Positions 9,854 to 22,553 are shown, counted from the stretch's first letter. The stretch is 64,000 bases of DNA from Sinorhizobium meliloti 4H41 (GCF_000375585.1 NZ_AQWP01000009.1:168298-232297); one strand, 5' to 3'. Numbers and translations are program-made. The notes: generated by a model not told the origin, from the sequence alone.

Positions 9854-10495
9854 TCAAAGCCCGAGCATCATCCGCACGACAGGCTCCAAACCTCTGCCGA
9901 CCGCCCGGGTGTTCTCCGCGTCGAGGTGGACACCGTCGATCGGCGTCGTCCTGGCCACTGATCCGCCGTCGAAGAAGCCGCAGTCGAGCTCGTCGGCGAG
10001 ATCGCGATAAAGCGGCGCCAGCATTGCGGATTGCTCGACCCCACCCGCGAACATGGCGGCAAAAGCGCTGTTTGCCGTCTCGCAGAGCGGCGGCGGCGAG
10101 ACGATGAGGATTTCGGGCCCCTCCTCCGTTTCCGTCGGCCAGTCGTGCCTGCGCACCAGATTGACGAGGCGCTCGATACCCTTCACCGCACCGAAAGCGG
10201 TGCCGTGAATGATCGGCTTCATATCGTTCGAGCCGAGCATGAGGAGGATGAGATCGATTGGCGCGTGGGTGTGCAGGAGCGTCGGAAGGACACGCGCCCC
10301 GTTCCGGTCGCAATCGGCGAGATGGTCGTCATAGGCGGTCGTCCGCCCGTTCAGCCCTTCGGCGACGACATGCACATTCGAACCGAGCGCATTCTGCAGC
10401 ACGCTCGGCCAGCGGTCCTCCAGCGCATGCCGGCCGGAACCGCTTGCATCGTATCCCCAGGTCAGACTGTCACCGTAGCAAAGGACTGTCTTCAT
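9854..10495 (-). CDS. SGNH-hydrolase family arylesterase/acetylesterase
   Basis: The 213-residue protein has all SGNH blocks: block I C-Y-G-D-S-L-T-W-G-Y with Ser10, a conserved glycine in E-G-L-N-G-R-T-T, block III M-L-G-S-N-D, and block V D-G-V-H-L-D with the catalytic Asp and His. It lacks a signal peptide. An arylesterase of this type (Sm23) is known from Sinorhizobium meliloti, as I recall downstream of pdhABC. The natural substrate is not evident from sequence; esters or O-acetyl groups are typical. Confidence 0.9.
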   Translation of the reverse strand: MKTVLCYGDSLTWGYDASGSGRHALEDRWPSVLQNALGSNVHVVAEGLNGRTTAYDDHLADCDRNGARVLPTLLHTHAPIDLILLMLGSNDMKPIIHGTAFGAVKGIERLVNLVRRHDWPTETEEGPEILIVSPPPLCETANSAFAAMFAGGVEQSAMLAPLYRDLADELDCGFFDGGSVARTTPIDGVHLDAENTRAVGRGLEPVVRMMLGL

Positions 10496-10551
10496 CTGCC
10501 TACTCGCTTTTCATGGGGAAAGGACCGGCTGGAAAGCCGGTCCGGATCGCA

Positions 10552-11898
10552 TCAGACGAGCATGCCCATCGGGTTTTCGATGTAGCGCTTGAAGGCGGCG
10601 AGCAACTCGGCGCCGAGCGCGCCATCGACGCAGCGATGGTCGGTCGAAAGCGTGACGGTCATCACATTGGCGATGACCATCTCCTTGTTCTTGACGACGA
10701 CACGGTCCTCGCCGGCGCCGACCGCGAGGATCGTCGCGTGGGGCGGATTGACGACGGCGGCGAAGTCCTTCACGCCCATCATGCCCATATTCGAAACGGC
10801 CGTGGTGCCGCCCTGATATTCTTCCGGCTTCAGCTTGCGCTCCTTGGCGCGCTTGCCGAGATCCTTCATCTCGTTGGAGATCGCCGAGAGGCTTTTCAAC
10901 TCCGCCTGGCGGACGATCGGCGTGATCAGGCCGCCGGGGATGGAAACAGCGACGCCGACGTCCGCGTGCTTGTGCTTGACCATGTTCTGATCGGTCCAGG
11001 ACACATTCGCATCCGGAACGTCGCGCAATGCCAGAGCAAGCGCCTTGATCACCATGTCATTCACGGAAAGCTTGTAGACCGGCTTACCATCCTTTTCAGG
11101 TGCTGCGGCGTTCAGCTGGGCGCGCAGCGCCAGAAGCGCGTCGAGCTCGCAATCGACCGAAACATAGAAGTGCGGGATCGTCTGCTTCGATTCGACAAGG
11201 CGTTTGGCGATCGTCTTGCGCATGCCGTCATGCGGCACGAGTTCGTAGGAGCCCGGCTCGAAGAGCTTGAGGACGGCATCCTCCGACATGCCCTTTGCGA
11301 GCGTCGCCGGGGCCGGAGCTGCTGCCGGCGCGGCGGCGGGCTTGGCTGCGCCGCCGGAAACGGCTGCCTCGACGTCCTTCTTGACGACGCGGCCATGCGG
11401 TCCGGAACCGGCGATCGCCGAAAGGTCGATGCCTGCCTCCTTAGCGATGCGGCGGGCCAGCGGCGACGAAAAGATCCGCTTGCCTTCGCCGTCGGCGGCG
11501 GGTGCAGGAGAAGCCGGAGCAGCAGCCTGCGGTGCCGGCGCGGCGGCGGGTGCCGGCGCGGCGGCCGGTGCCGTTTCGCCTGTTTCCTGCGGCTTCGGTG
11601 CCGGGGCTGCTCCCGCTGCACCGTTGCCGCCCTTGGCGGCAGTCGCGATGTCTTCGCCCTCGCCGGCGAGAACCGCGATCAGCGCATTGACCTTGACGCC
11701 TTCAGTGCCGGCGGGAACGACGATCTTGGCGACCGTGCCCTCGTCGACGGCTTCCACTTCCATCGTCGCCTTGTCGGTCTCGATCTCGGCGATCACATCG
11801 CCGGACTTGACCTTGTCGCCTTCCTTGACCAGCCATTTGGCCAGATTGCCTTCTTCCATGGTCGGAGAGAGGGCCGGCATGGTGATGTTGATTGGCAT
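10552..11898 (-). CDS. pdhC: Pyruvate dehydrogenase complex E2 (dihydrolipoamide acetyltransferase)
   Basis: This 448-residue core subunit transfers acetyl groups from E1 to CoA. It has one N-terminal lipoyl domain with Lys43 in ETDKATMEV, an Ala/Pro-rich linker (about 85-140), a peripheral-subunit-binding domain ([15 protein letters not shown]) and a C-terminal catalytic domain whose active-site block reads D-H-R-C-V-D-G. It follows pdhB by 13 bases in the operon. The lipoyl lysine is the target of LipA/LipB. Confidence 0.97.
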   Translation of the reverse strand: MPINITMPALSPTMEEGNLAKWLVKEGDKVKSGDVIAEIETDKATMEVEAVDEGTVAKIVVPAGTEGVKVNALIAVLAGEGEDIATAAKGGNGAAGAAPAPKPQETGETAPAAAPAPAAAPAPQAAAPASPAPAADGEGKRIFSSPLARRIAKEAGIDLSAIAGSGPHGRVVKKDVEAAVSGGAAKPAAAPAAAPAPATLAKGMSEDAVLKLFEPGSYELVPHDGMRKTIAKRLVESKQTIPHFYVSVDCELDALLALRAQLNAAAPEKDGKPVYKLSVNDMVIKALALALRDVPDANVSWTDQNMVKHKHADVGVAVSIPGGLITPIVRQAELKSLSAISNEMKDLGKRAKERKLKPEEYQGGTTAVSNMGMMGVKDFAAVVNPPHATILAVGAGEDRVVVKNKEMVIANVMTVTLSTDHRCVDGALGAELLAAFKRYIENPMGMLV

Positions 11899-11911
11899 CG
11901 AACGACCCCCT

Positions 11912-13291
11912 TTATTTGTAGCAGACGGCTTTCACCGCATCGACGACTTCCGCGACATTCGGCAGAGCAAGCTTTTCAAGGTTGGCCGCATAAGGCATCG
12001 GCACGTCCTTGCCGGCGATCGTCAGGATCGGCGCATCGAGATAGTCGAAGGCCTGCTGCATGACGCGGGTGGCGATCTCGGTGCCGACGGAGGATTGAGG
12101 ATAGCCTTCCTCGACGGTAACCAGGCGGCCGGTCTTCTTGACGGATTCGATGACGGTCGGCAGGTCCATCGGACGGATCGTGCGAAGGTCGATGATCTCG
12201 ACGTCGATACCCTGCGCCTCGAGCTCCGCCGCGGCCTTGATCGCATAGGTCATGCCGATGCCGAAGGAGACGAGCGTCGCGTCCTTGCCGACACGATGAA
12301 TGCGGGCCTTACCGATCGGCAGCACGAAATCGTCGAGCTTCGGCACTTCGAAGGACTGGCCGTAAAGGATCTCGTTTTCGAGGAAGATCACCGGGTTCGG
12401 ATCGCGGATGGCTGCCTTGAGCAGCCCCTTCGCGTCTGCCGCCGTATAGGGCATGACGACCTTCAGGCCCGGAATGTGGCTGTACCAGGCGGCATAGCAT
12501 TGGGAGTGCTGCGCGGCGACGCGGGCAGCAGCACCGCTCGGCCCGCGGAAGACGATCGGCGCGCCCATCTGGCCGCCGGACATATAGAGCGTCTTGGCGG
12601 CCGAGTTGATGATCTGGTCTATCGCCTGCATGGCGAAGTTGAAGGTCATGAACTCGACGATCGGGCGCAGACCCGTCATCGCCGCGCCGACGCCGACGCC
12701 GGCAAAGCCATGTTCCGTGATCGGCGTGTCGACCACGCGGCGCGCACCGAATTCCTGCAACAGGCCCTGCGTGACCTTGTAGGCGCCCTGGTATTCGGCG
12801 ACCTCTTCGCCCATGACGAAGACGTCCTCATTGGCGCGCATCTCTTCGGCCATCGCGTCGCGAAGCGCTTCGCGGACGGTCATCGTCACCATTTCGGTTC
12901 CGGCCGGAATAGCCGGGTCGGAAGGAACCGCCTTGGGCTGCGCCGCGACGGGCGCCGCGGAAGCAGCCGGCGCTTCCGCCTCGGCCGGCTTCGGTGCTTC
13001 CGCTTTCGGGGCTTCGGCCTTCATGGAATCGATGTCGCTTGCGGCTTCGCCATCCTGCAACAGCACGGCGATCGGCGTGTTCACCTTCACACCCTCGGTG
13101 CCGGCTTCAATCAGCAGCTTGCCGATCGTGCCTTCGTCTACCGCTTCCACTTCCATCGTGGCCTTGTCGGTTTCGATTTCTGCGATGACGTCGCCGGAGG
13201 ACACCTTGTCCCCCTCGTTCTTCAGCCACTTGGAGAGCGTGCCTTCCTCCATTGTCGGGGAAAGGGCAGGCATAAGGATTTCTACAGGCAT
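11912..13291 (-). CDS. pdhB: Pyruvate dehydrogenase E1 beta subunit with N-terminal lipoyl domain
   Basis: This 459-residue E1-beta carries an extra N-terminal lipoyl domain (Lys43 in ETDKATMEV) and an Ala/Pro/Glu-rich linker before the transketolase-like domain ([14 protein letters not shown]). The lipoylated E1-beta is characteristic of alphaproteobacterial complexes. The start at 13291 has a strong GGGAGG six bases upstream; a longer start at 13312 is unlikely. The lipoyl domain is nearly the same as that of PdhC over the first 50 residues, which suggests duplication. Confidence 0.97.
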   Translation of the reverse strand: MPVEILMPALSPTMEEGTLSKWLKNEGDKVSSGDVIAEIETDKATMEVEAVDEGTIGKLLIEAGTEGVKVNTPIAVLLQDGEAASDIDSMKAEAPKAEAPKPAEAEAPAASAAPVAAQPKAVPSDPAIPAGTEMVTMTVREALRDAMAEEMRANEDVFVMGEEVAEYQGAYKVTQGLLQEFGARRVVDTPITEHGFAGVGVGAAMTGLRPIVEFMTFNFAMQAIDQIINSAAKTLYMSGGQMGAPIVFRGPSGAAARVAAQHSQCYAAWYSHIPGLKVVMPYTAADAKGLLKAAIRDPNPVIFLENEILYGQSFEVPKLDDFVLPIGKARIHRVGKDATLVSFGIGMTYAIKAAAELEAQGIDVEIIDLRTIRPMDLPTVIESVKKTGRLVTVEEGYPQSSVGTEIATRVMQQAFDYLDAPILTIAGKDVPMPYAANLEKLALPNVAEVVDAVKAVCYK

Positions 13292-13308
13292 ATTTGTCCC
13301 TCCCCGGA

Positions 13309-14355
13309 TCAAAGCAGGATATCGGTGTAGAGCTCGGAGACATCCGGCTCCGGATCAGACTGGGCGAAATCGGCACTGTCCGCCACGATGTCGCGAACCT
13401 CCTTGTCGATCTGCTTCAGTTCGTCCTCGGTGGCCCAGCCTTTATCCGTCAGACGGGCCTTCACCTGCTCGATCGGATCATGCTCCGAACGCATCTTCTG
13501 CACTTCGTCCTTCGAGCGATACTTCGCCGGATCGGACATCGAATGGCCGCGATAGCGGTAGGTCAGCATTTCGAGGATGATCGGGCCCTTGCCGGAACGG
13601 CAATGTTCGACCGCCTCGTCGGCAGCGGCCTTGACGGCGCGGACATCCATGCCGTCGACCTGATAGCCGGGAATGCCGAAGGAAGCGCCGCGCTGGGAGA
13701 AATCGGTCTGCGCCGATGCCCGCGACACGGAGGTACCCATGGCATAACGGTTGTTCTCGACGATGTAGATCACCGGCAGCTTCCAGAGAGCGGCCATGTT
13801 GAAGCTCTCATAGACCTGACCCTGGTTCGCCGCACCGTCGCCGAAATAGGCGAGGCTTACATTGTCGTTGCCGCGATACCTGTTGGCGAAAGCGAGGCCG
13901 GTCCCGAGCGAGACCTGTGCACCGACGATGCCGTGGCCGCCGTAGAAGTGCTTCTCCTTGGAGAACATGTGCATCGAGCCGCCCTTCCCCTTGGAAAGGC
14001 CGCCACGGCGACCGGTGAGCTCCGCCATCACGCCGCGCGCACTCATGCCGCAGGCGAGCATGTGGCCATGGTCGCGATAGCCGGTGATGACCTGGTCGCC
14101 CTCTTTCAGCGCCAGCTGCATCCCGACGACGACGGCTTCCTGGCCGATATAGAGGTGACAGAAACCACCGATGAATCCCATGCCGTAAAGCTGGCCGGCC
14201 TTTTCCTCGAAACGCCGGATCAACAGCATTTCGCGGTAGGCCTTGAGATCGTCTTCCTTGGAGAATTCGGCGATCGTGCCGCCGGCAAAATCTTTCTTGG
14301 CCGGCTTGGCAGCGGTCTTGCGGCTGGAAACGGACGCGGATTTTCGCGGAGCCAT
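13309..14355 (-). CDS. pdhA: Pyruvate dehydrogenase E1 alpha subunit
   Basis: This thiamine-diphosphate subunit of 348 residues contains the TPP motif [17 protein letters not shown] and the phosphorylation-loop-like segment [11 protein letters not shown]. The basic, Ser/Ala/Lys-rich first 25 residues look like a flexible tail. GGAGG lies five bases before the ATG. It is the first gene of pdhA-pdhB-pdhC, with a promoter and palindrome upstream (14421-14470). Confidence 0.97.
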   Translation of the reverse strand: MAPRKSASVSSRKTAAKPAKKDFAGGTIAEFSKEDDLKAYREMLLIRRFEEKAGQLYGMGFIGGFCHLYIGQEAVVVGMQLALKEGDQVITGYRDHGHMLACGMSARGVMAELTGRRGGLSKGKGGSMHMFSKEKHFYGGHGIVGAQVSLGTGLAFANRYRGNDNVSLAYFGDGAANQGQVYESFNMAALWKLPVIYIVENNRYAMGTSVSRASAQTDFSQRGASFGIPGYQVDGMDVRAVKAAADEAVEHCRSGKGPIILEMLTYRYRGHSMSDPAKYRSKDEVQKMRSEHDPIEQVKARLTDKGWATEDELKQIDKEVRDIVADSADFAQSDPEPDVSELYTDILL

Positions 14356-14420
14356 TCGTTCCTCCCAATGGTTAGCCTTTGGCGGCTACCATAGGGAAAG
14401 AAAAGCGCGGCAGCAATGCT

Positions 14421-14449
14421 ATATTTGCATGGCTATTATTCGCGTCAAC
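14421..14449 (-). promoter_or_regulatory. Predicted promoter of pdhABC
   Basis: On the minus strand GTTGAC (14449-14444) and AAATAT (14426-14421) are separated by exactly 17 bases, close to the Sinorhizobium housekeeping pattern CTTGAC-N17-CTATAT. The expected start lies near 14414, leaving a leader of about 60 bases before pdhA. The -35 sits inside the nested palindrome at 14438-14470. Confidence 0.55.
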
Positions 14450-14470
14450 ACGTTGATATATAACGCGAAT
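14438..14470. promoter_or_regulatory. Nested palindrome over the pdhA promoter (candidate operator)
   Basis: The outer arms ATTCGCGT (14438-14445) and ACGCGAAT (14463-14470) are perfect inverted repeats. Inside them TCAAC-AC-GTTGA (14445-14456) forms a second one. The inner repeat overlaps the predicted -35. The symmetry and placement suggest binding of a dimeric regulator to the pdh promoter; the regulator is unknown. Confidence 0.5.
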
Positions 14471-14474
14471 TTTA

Positions 14475-14497
14475 GATTAACCCATTTCAGGTTAATC
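14475..14497 (-). terminator. Hairpin over the ftsB stop codon
   Basis: GATTAACC and GGTTAATC are a perfect 8-bp inverted repeat with a 7-nt loop that includes the ftsB stop. The stem is AT-rich and lacks a clear U-tract, so it is a weak terminator at best. Alternatively it is part of the pdh promoter's protein-binding region. Confidence 0.35.
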
Positions 14498-14812
14498 CTC
14501 AGAATGGTGGAAAATAACGATCTCGTCGCTGCGCGACATGTTGAGCGCGAGGCGAGCCTTCTCATCCAGCATGTCTCTCTCGAGCGAACCGTCGCTCATC
14601 AGCTCGACTTCCTTTTCCAGGATTTTTCGCGTCTGAGTGAGCTCGTCCAGCCGTGCCTGCCGCTCGGCAATCTGACGGTCAAACTCCTTCGTCGCCTCCA
14701 GACCATAACCGCCATGGATCGAATGATAGCCGAAATAGGAAAGGAAGGCGACCGCCAGCAACGGCACCACCAATCGCCCCAGTCTCCGCTTCTTATGATG
14801 CCGTGTCCACAT
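14492..14812 (-). CDS. ftsB: FtsB/DivIC-family septum formation protein
   Basis: This small bitopic division protein has 106 residues. A short basic cytoplasmic start (M-W-T-R-H-H-K-K-R-R) precedes one membrane helix (about 13-30), followed by a periplasmic coiled coil (EFDRQIAERQARLDELTQTR) and a conserved tail (M-L-D-E-K-A-R-L-A-L). FtsB works with FtsL and FtsQ in the divisome. Its place between eno and pdhA is a common alphaproteobacterial arrangement. Confidence 0.87.
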   Translation of the reverse strand: MWTRHHKKRRLGRLVVPLLAVAFLSYFGYHSIHGGYGLEATKEFDRQIAERQARLDELTQTRKILEKEVELMSDGSLERDMLDEKARLALNMSRSDEIVIFHHSED

Positions 14813-15227
14813 CGCTCATGCCCTGAATTGAGTTGGCGCGGGCTGCAGGAGATACTGCAAACCATTGTCCCGCGCCCGCTCCAATACGCAGTACGGAGAT
14901 GAAGACTAGCGTCGAGTGATTAACCGACGGTTGACCATAAGCAATTTGCGAATGGAAAGAGAACTCGGAGGACGGAGCGGTCGGCTCGCAAGCGGGGCGA
15001 AGGAGACTCGTAGCGCCGCCGCTTTTCCCTTCTCCCCGTCAAACCGCCAGGGCTGCTCCTCTGGCGGAACCGTTGCTACGGAGAGAAACCGACTGGTCAG
15101 GCCGCTTGTCGTCTCCCCCCACAAGGGGGGAGAACCCGTAGCAGTTTTGGGCATGCGAAGGTCAAACGTTTATCGTCTGCCCCAGGGCAATCGTCCCGCG
15201 AGAGGATCAGATGCCCCCGCCTTTCAA
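14813..15227. other. Intergenic region between eno and ftsB with a GC-rich palindromic repeat
   Basis: No convincing gene is present. A mosaic of inverted repeats lies at about 14960-15150, with a perfect 8-bp stem CTCCCCCC/GGGGGGAG at 15113-15132. It belongs to the same broad class of rhizobial intergenic repeats as 6311-6360. The ftsB promoter must lie here but no clear match stands out. Confidence 0.5.
15113..15132. repeat. Perfect GC hairpin inside an intergenic repeat
   Basis: CTCCCCCC at 15113-15120 pairs perfectly with GGGGGGAG at 15125-15132 across a 4-base loop. Similar C/G-run hairpins occur in many rhizobial intergenic spaces. It may end transcription from eno. Confidence 0.6.
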
Positions 15228-16547
<1,320 letters not shown>

Positions 16548-16598
16548 TCACGGCCCCGAAATTACAATGGCGCCGGGATTGCAAAATCCGGCCGCCGG

Positions 16599-16627
16599 CC
16601 CGCTTCATGAAAAATTCACGAAGCGGG
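16599..16627 (-). terminator. Hairpin downstream of kdsA
   Basis: CCCGCTTC and GAAGCGGG are perfect 8-bp arms. TGAA/TTCA extends the stem inward past one mismatch, giving a 29-base stem-loop 10 bases after the kdsA stop. There is no immediate U-run on the minus strand, so termination efficiency is uncertain. Confidence 0.5.
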
Positions 16628-16637
16628 AAGCCGGGGC

Positions 16638-17477
16638 TCACGCTTTCGCAACGGCGTCGAAGGCCAGCAGCTTTTCAAGCAGCCGCGGCATGTCCTTCAG
16701 CGGCACCATGTTCGGACCGTCGGAAGGCGCGTTGTCGGGATCCTCGTGGGTCTCTACGAAGACGCCGGCGACACCGACGGCGACGGCCGCGCGCGCCAAT
16801 GTCTCGACGAACTCACGCTGGCCGCCCGTGGAGCCTCCCTGACCGCCCGGCTGCTGCACGGAATGGGTCGCATCGAAGACCACCGGAGCGCCGAGTGCCG
16901 CCATGATCGGCAGCGAGCGCATGTCGGAGACCAGCGTATTATAGCCGAAGGAAGCGCCGCGCTCGCAGAGGAGCACGTTCGGGTTGCCGCTCTCGGTGAA
17001 CTTGGCAAGGACATTTTTCATGTCCCAAGGGGCGAGGAACTGGCCCTTCTTGACGTTGATCGCCCGCCCCGTCTTCGCCGCGGCGACGAGCAGATCCGTC
17101 TGCCGTGACAGAAAGGCCGGGATCTGCAGGATGTCGACGATCTCGGCCACGGCAGCGCATTGCTCTTCCGTATGGATGTCCGTCAGGACCGGAAAACCGA
17201 ACTCCCGCTTGAGGTCGGCGAAGACCTCCATCGCCTTGTCGAGCCCGATGCCGCGCTTGCCGGAGAGCGAGGTGCGGTTCGCCTTGTCGAAAGAAGATTT
17301 ATAAACGAGTCCGAGCCCGAGCGATTTGCAGAGCTCGACGAGCTCCCCCGCAATCGTGAAGGCGTGTTCGCGGCTCTCCATCTGACACGGTCCGGCGATC
17401 AGTGTCAGCCGTTCCTTCTGCGAGAACACCACCTGGCCGGCACCTTCGCCGACGACGACTCTTGAATTGGTTTCCAT
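16638..17477 (-). CDS. kdsA: 3-deoxy-D-manno-octulosonate 8-phosphate synthase
   Basis: KdsA condenses phosphoenolpyruvate with arabinose 5-phosphate, the first committed step to KDO for lipopolysaccharide. Motifs include [17 protein letters not shown]-like residues ([10 protein letters not shown]), [10 protein letters not shown] and V-E-T-H-E-D-P. Three ATGs lie in tandem at 17483, 17480 and 17477. Only the third is six bases from the GGAGG at 17484-17488, so I choose it (279 residues). The VOC gene stop overlaps the first two ATGs. Confidence 0.95.
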   Translation of the reverse strand: METNSRVVVGEGAGQVVFSQKERLTLIAGPCQMESREHAFTIAGELVELCKSLGLGLVYKSSFDKANRTSLSGKRGIGLDKAMEVFADLKREFGFPVLTDIHTEEQCAAVAEIVDILQIPAFLSRQTDLLVAAAKTGRAINVKKGQFLAPWDMKNVLAKFTESGNPNVLLCERGASFGYNTLVSDMRSLPIMAALGAPVVFDATHSVQQPGGQGGSTGGQREFVETLARAAVAVGVAGVFVETHEDPDNAPSDGPNMVPLKDMPRLLEKLLAFDAVAKA

Positions 17478-17479
17478 CA

Positions 17480-18370
17480 TCATCCTCCAAAGGCGAAGAT
17501 TACACCCTGCCCCGGCGCTTCCGGAACGATGAGGCGTCCGCCCATTTCTGCGAATTCGATATCGTTCTGCGCAAACAGCGCCCGCGTAGCCTCCAGATCG
17601 CTCACGCGGAAGACCACGGCGCGACCCCGCAAGCCGCGCTCTGCCCCCTCGATTGAGCGACCGAAGAATGCCTGCACGCCGGCCGGGGTCAGGACGCTGA
17701 TTTTGGCACTGCCCGCCTGGATGTCCATGCCGAAGGAATGGGCCGAGACCTCGCGCTCGTCCACGGCTTCCTGCAGAAGATACTGGAAGTCCGTCGGGTT
17801 CTGCTCCGAAAGCACGACCTCGGCAATGCCGAGCACGCCGTTTCCATGGCGGTGAAGCGAGCTGCTGTCGACCGGCAGCGCACGCAGGCGCTGACAGGCA
17901 AAAAGGAAAAAGTCCGGCGAACGCAGATCCGCTGCAAAGGAAAGCCGGAAGGAACCGAGCCCTTCGCGCCCGTCGGGCAGCCGCATAGGCCGTGAGAATT
18001 CGAGCATTTCGCCGCCGGAAATGCCGCGGGAGCGGAACCGGATGTGATCTTCGGCAGCGTCCGGCGTCCCGAGCACGACGGCCGACAGACCCTCGGCCCC
18101 CTGGCGAAAGCGAAAAGCCTGGTCACGCGCCACGAAGGCGTTGCCCTCAAGCGCGGCTGCCTCGCACTCTTCCCGCGAAGCGACGGCGAGCGGCTCCAGA
18201 TAGGTGTTATCCGAGAAGAAGACGCAGGCATTTGCGGTGCCGAACGGGTGGCGTGCCTCATCGGCAACCGTGAAGCCGAGCGCCGCCAGGCGCTGCCTCG
18301 TCCGCGCGAGATCGGCCACCGGCAGCACGAGATGATCGAGCGGGCGGGCGGTTCGCTTGGATTGGCTCAT
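17480..18370 (-). CDS. VOC (glyoxalase-fold) family protein
   Basis: The 296-residue protein opens with [16 protein letters not shown], the first strand and helix of a vicinal-oxygen-chelate domain. A second half begins near [10 protein letters not shown]. It belongs to a glyoxalase-like group of unknown substrate, and the metal ligands cannot be assigned with confidence. It lies just upstream of kdsA with stop and start intertwined, so the two are coupled in translation, though no pathway link is evident. Confidence 0.82.
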   Translation of the reverse strand: MSQSKRTARPLDHLVLPVADLARTRQRLAALGFTVADEARHPFGTANACVFFSDNTYLEPLAVASREECEAAALEGNAFVARDQAFRFRQGAEGLSAVVLGTPDAAEDHIRFRSRGISGGEMLEFSRPMRLPDGREGLGSFRLSFAADLRSPDFFLFACQRLRALPVDSSSLHRHGNGVLGIAEVVLSEQNPTDFQYLLQEAVDEREVSAHSFGMDIQAGSAKISVLTPAGVQAFFGRSIEGAERGLRGRAVVFRVSDLEATRALFAQNDIEFAEMGGRLIVPEAPGQGVIFAFGG

Positions 18371-18469
18371 GGCGGATTCCCTGATGACCGGTTTGCCGCT
18401 GTTTGCAACTTTTGACCGCCGATTGCAAGCGCGGCGGCGGGCGCCAGGAACCGTGACCGGAAATGCGAA

Positions 18470-18492
18470 CGGCCGCCTCTTGCAGGCGGCCG
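18470..18492 (-). terminator. Intrinsic terminator-like hairpin after pyrG
   Basis: A perfect 9-bp stem CGGCCGCCT/AGGCGGCCG with a 5-base loop lies about 30 bases after the pyrG stop. On the minus strand it is followed by TTCGCATTT. Confidence 0.6.
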
Positions 18493-18521
18493 CAGAAGTG
18501 ATTGCCCGTTCGGCGACCCGG

Positions 18522-20204
<1,683 letters not shown>

Positions 20205-20237
20205 TCAGAATTTTCCGTGCGGAAGGGCGGATTTCAC

Positions 20238-20272
20238 ACAAAACAAAACCGGCGGATGAAGCCATCCGCCGG
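20238..20272 (-). terminator. Intrinsic terminator of secG
   Basis: A perfect 10-bp stem (CCGGCGGATG/CATCCGCCGG, 20249-20272) with a 4-base loop is followed on the minus strand by TTTTGTTTTG. It lies 21 bases after the secG stop and is among the clearest terminators in the window. Confidence 0.85.
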
Positions 20273-20293
20273 CAGATCTTCTGATTTGCGGCC

Positions 20294-20779
20294 TTACTGA
20301 CCGCTCGGAACTTGCGATCCCGTATTGCCGTTGGCGCCAGCAGCCGGGGCCGCGGGAGCCGGAGCGGCAGGCGCGGCATCTGCCGGGGCCTGAGGCGCGG
20401 CAGTACCACCTGCCGGGGCGGCGTTGTTGGCGCCGTTGCCGTTGGCCGGAGTCTCGGTGTTTCCGCCGGCCGGTGCGGTCTGACCGCCACCGAGCGAATC
20501 GAGAACGCCGCCGCTCGAGCTCGTTCCCGGGATACGGTCGAGAATGTCGGTCGCCTGCGGCTCGTAGCGCGAAAGAATGCCCATCGCCAGCGCCAGGGCG
20601 AAGAAAAGGAAGGCCAGAATGGCGGTCGTTCGGGTCAGCGCATTGGCCGTGCCACGCGCAGACATGAAGCCCGAGCCGCCGCCGATTCCGAGACCGCCGC
20701 CTTCGGAACGCTGAATGAGAACGACGCCGATCAGGGCGACGACCACCATGAGATAGATGACGAGTAGTATGGTCTGCAT
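20294..20779 (-). CDS. secG: Preprotein translocase subunit SecG
   Basis: SecG is the small membrane subunit of the SecYEG channel. The 161-residue protein begins M-Q-T-I-L-L-V-I-Y-L and has two membrane helices flanking the signature L-I-Q-R-S-E-G-G-G-L-G-I-G-G-G. The C-terminal half is a long Pro/Ala/Gly/Asn-rich tail, common in alphaproteobacterial SecG and probably disordered. The start at 20779 matches the family; earlier ATGs are not supported. Confidence 0.93.
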   Translation of the reverse strand: MQTILLVIYLMVVVALIGVVLIQRSEGGGLGIGGGSGFMSARGTANALTRTTAILAFLFFALALAMGILSRYEPQATDILDRIPGTSSSGGVLDSLGGGQTAPAGGNTETPANGNGANNAAPAGGTAAPQAPADAAPAAPAPAAPAAGANGNTGSQVPSGQ

Positions 20780-20901
20780 CAGCTTCCAGTCCTGCCCTCT
20801 GCGGGGCATGCGAATCGAACGGCGCCGGCCTCACCGTGGGGCCGCGTCAAATTTGGCGCCTCTTTATACCAAGCCGCCAGCTATTCCAAGTCCCGCGGCA
20901 A

Positions 20902-21672
20902 TCAGGCAGTCAATTCTTCATAGGCCCTGTAGATGGCGAGGAAATCATCCGCTTTCAAGCTCGCGCCGCCGATCAGGGCGCCGTCGACATTGGCAACGCC
21001 CATGAGTTCCTTCGCATTCGAGGGCTTGACGGAACCTCCATAGAGGATGCGCATCTTGCCGCCTTCCGCGCCGAAGCGCGAGACGAGCTCGCGGCGCATG
21101 AAGGCGTGCGCCTCCTCGACGTCGGACACGGTGGGCGTCAGGCCGGTGCCGATCGCCCACACGGGTTCGTAGGCGATCACCGTGTTTTCGGACGTCGCCT
21201 GGTCCGGGAGGCTCTCGGCGAGCTGGCGCTTCAGGATGTCGAGCGTCCGGCCGGCCTTGCGCTCCTGTTCCGTCTCACCGACGCAAACGATCGCGACGAT
21301 ATCCGCGCCATGCGCGGCCTCGGCCTTGGCACGCACCAGTGCGTCACCTTCGCCATGATCGGTGCGCCGTTCGGAATGGCCGACGATCACATGAGTGCCG
21401 AAACAATCGGCGACCATTTCAGCCGAGACTTCGCCGGTATGGGCTCCCGACTGCTTCTGGTGGCAGTCCTGAGCCCCGATCATCAAAGGGCTGTCGTCGC
21501 AAAGCGCGGTCGCAACGTAAAGCAATGTGGCCGGCGGGCAGATCAGGGCGTCCACCCTCGCGGAAAGGTCGCCTTTGACACCCTCGGCCATTGCCTTGAT
21601 CTGATCGAGAGACGCGCGGGTTCCATTCATCTTCCAGTTGCCGGCGACGAGCGGGCGGATATCGGGCGTCAT
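20902..21672 (-). CDS. tpiA: Triosephosphate isomerase
   Basis: This glycolytic TIM-barrel enzyme of 256 residues interconverts glyceraldehyde 3-phosphate and dihydroxyacetone phosphate. It shows G-N-W-K-M-N (catalytic Lys), V-G-H-S-E-R-R (catalytic His), [10 protein letters not shown] (catalytic Glu and flexible loop) and the phosphate-binding I-L-Y-G-G-S-V and I-G-G-A-S-L. It lies upstream of secG on the same strand with a 122-base gap. Confidence 0.97.
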   Translation of the reverse strand: MTPDIRPLVAGNWKMNGTRASLDQIKAMAEGVKGDLSARVDALICPPATLLYVATALCDDSPLMIGAQDCHQKQSGAHTGEVSAEMVADCFGTHVIVGHSERRTDHGEGDALVRAKAEAAHGADIVAIVCVGETEQERKAGRTLDILKRQLAESLPDQATSENTVIAYEPVWAIGTGLTPTVSDVEEAHAFMRRELVSRFGAEGGKMRILYGGSVKPSNAKELMGVANVDGALIGGASLKADDFLAIYRAYEELTA

Positions 21673-21732
21673 GGGGTCTCCTCCAGATCAGGTCTCTTCG
21701 TCTCGGCAAGCGGCGTAGCAAATCGCTCGCGT

Positions 21733-21769
21733 AAAAAAAAGGCACCAGCCGGATTATTCGGTGTCGCCT
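21733..21769 (-). terminator. Orphan intrinsic terminator upstream of tpiA
   Basis: On the minus strand a GC-rich stem-loop (AGGC...GCCT, with ACC/GGT further in) runs directly into eight T residues (complement of 21733-21740). No gene lies upstream on this strand before the oppositely oriented cytochrome gene at 21930. It may therefore end a small RNA or an attenuated tpiA leader. Confidence 0.65.
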
Positions 21770-21929
21770 CTCCGAGCTCGGCGAATCCGCCCACCCCGAC
21801 CAGCGTTGCCGGCGCTCGAGCCAATGGGAAATCGTCCCGGCGAAAGCGAATAAAAACGACGCCGTGGGCGTCTAAGGCGGAGACGTTCTACCGCCACGTA
21901 GACGTACGCACCGGGCGTCGGAGACTGCC

Positions 21930-22553
21930 ATGCTGCGCAACAGCGATAACGGTTTCGGAACGGTGACGATCGCCCTTCACTGGACGATCGCCGTTCTGAT
22001 CCTCGGGCTTATCCTCGCCGGCATCGTCATGCGGCGCATCGAGATCGACCCGGCTCTGCAGTTCTCGCTTTACCAGTGGCACAAGTCGTTCGGCTTCACG
22101 GCCCTGGGACTGGCTGCGTTTCGGATGCTCTGGTGGCTCGTGGAAACCAGTCCGGCCGCCTCTCCGACCCTTGGCCCGATGGAGCACAAGGCCGCGCGGG
22201 CCACGCATCTGTCGCTCATCGCGCTCGCACTCCTCGTGCCGCTGTCCGGCTGGGCGGTCGTGTCGGTCTCGACGCTGGCGATCCCGAGCTTTTATTTCAA
22301 CTTGATCGTCATTCCGCATCTGCCGCTCCCGAAATCCGGGGCTTCGGAAGCGTTCTGGGCCTTCGCCCATGCAACGCTCGCCTATGTGACGCTTGGCTTG
22401 GTCGCAATCCACGCGGCGGCAGCACTCTATCACCATCTCGTGCGGCGCGACTTGGTGCTCATCCGCATGCTTCGCTCCGGGATGCCGCGCACCGGCAGCA
22501 CCGCCGGCACTTCCGAGAAGGACGACACCGTTGTCGAGAGGAAACGCATATGA
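21930..22553 (+). CDS. Cytochrome b561-family membrane protein
   Basis: The 207-residue protein has four membrane helices and histidines placed for b-type heme ligation: T-I-A-L-H-W in helix 1, Y-Q-W-H-K-S after it, A-I-H in helix 4 and H-H near the end. Such proteins shuttle electrons between quinol and periplasmic acceptors. Its stop overlaps the start of the YceI gene (ATGA), and b561-YceI pairing is common. The C-terminal tail is basic and cytoplasmic. Confidence 0.9.
   Translation: MLRNSDNGFGTVTIALHWTIAVLILGLILAGIVMRRIEIDPALQFSLYQWHKSFGFTALGLAAFRMLWWLVETSPAASPTLGPMEHKAARATHLSLIALALLVPLSGWAVVSVSTLAIPSFYFNLIVIPHLPLPKSGASEAFWAFAHATLAYVTLGLVAIHAAAALYHHLVRRDLVLIRMLRSGMPRTGSTAGTSEKDDTVVERKRI

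Noticed and set aside
11267..13330. A 687-codon plus-strand frame
   Set aside because: It is the complement of pdhB and pdhC, and its Ala/Ser/Pro richness reflects the linkers on the other strand.
20306..20335. GGAAC-N17-CGTT match on the plus strand
   Set aside because: It lies inside the secG coding sequence and points antisense with no gene ahead, so it is most likely a chance match.
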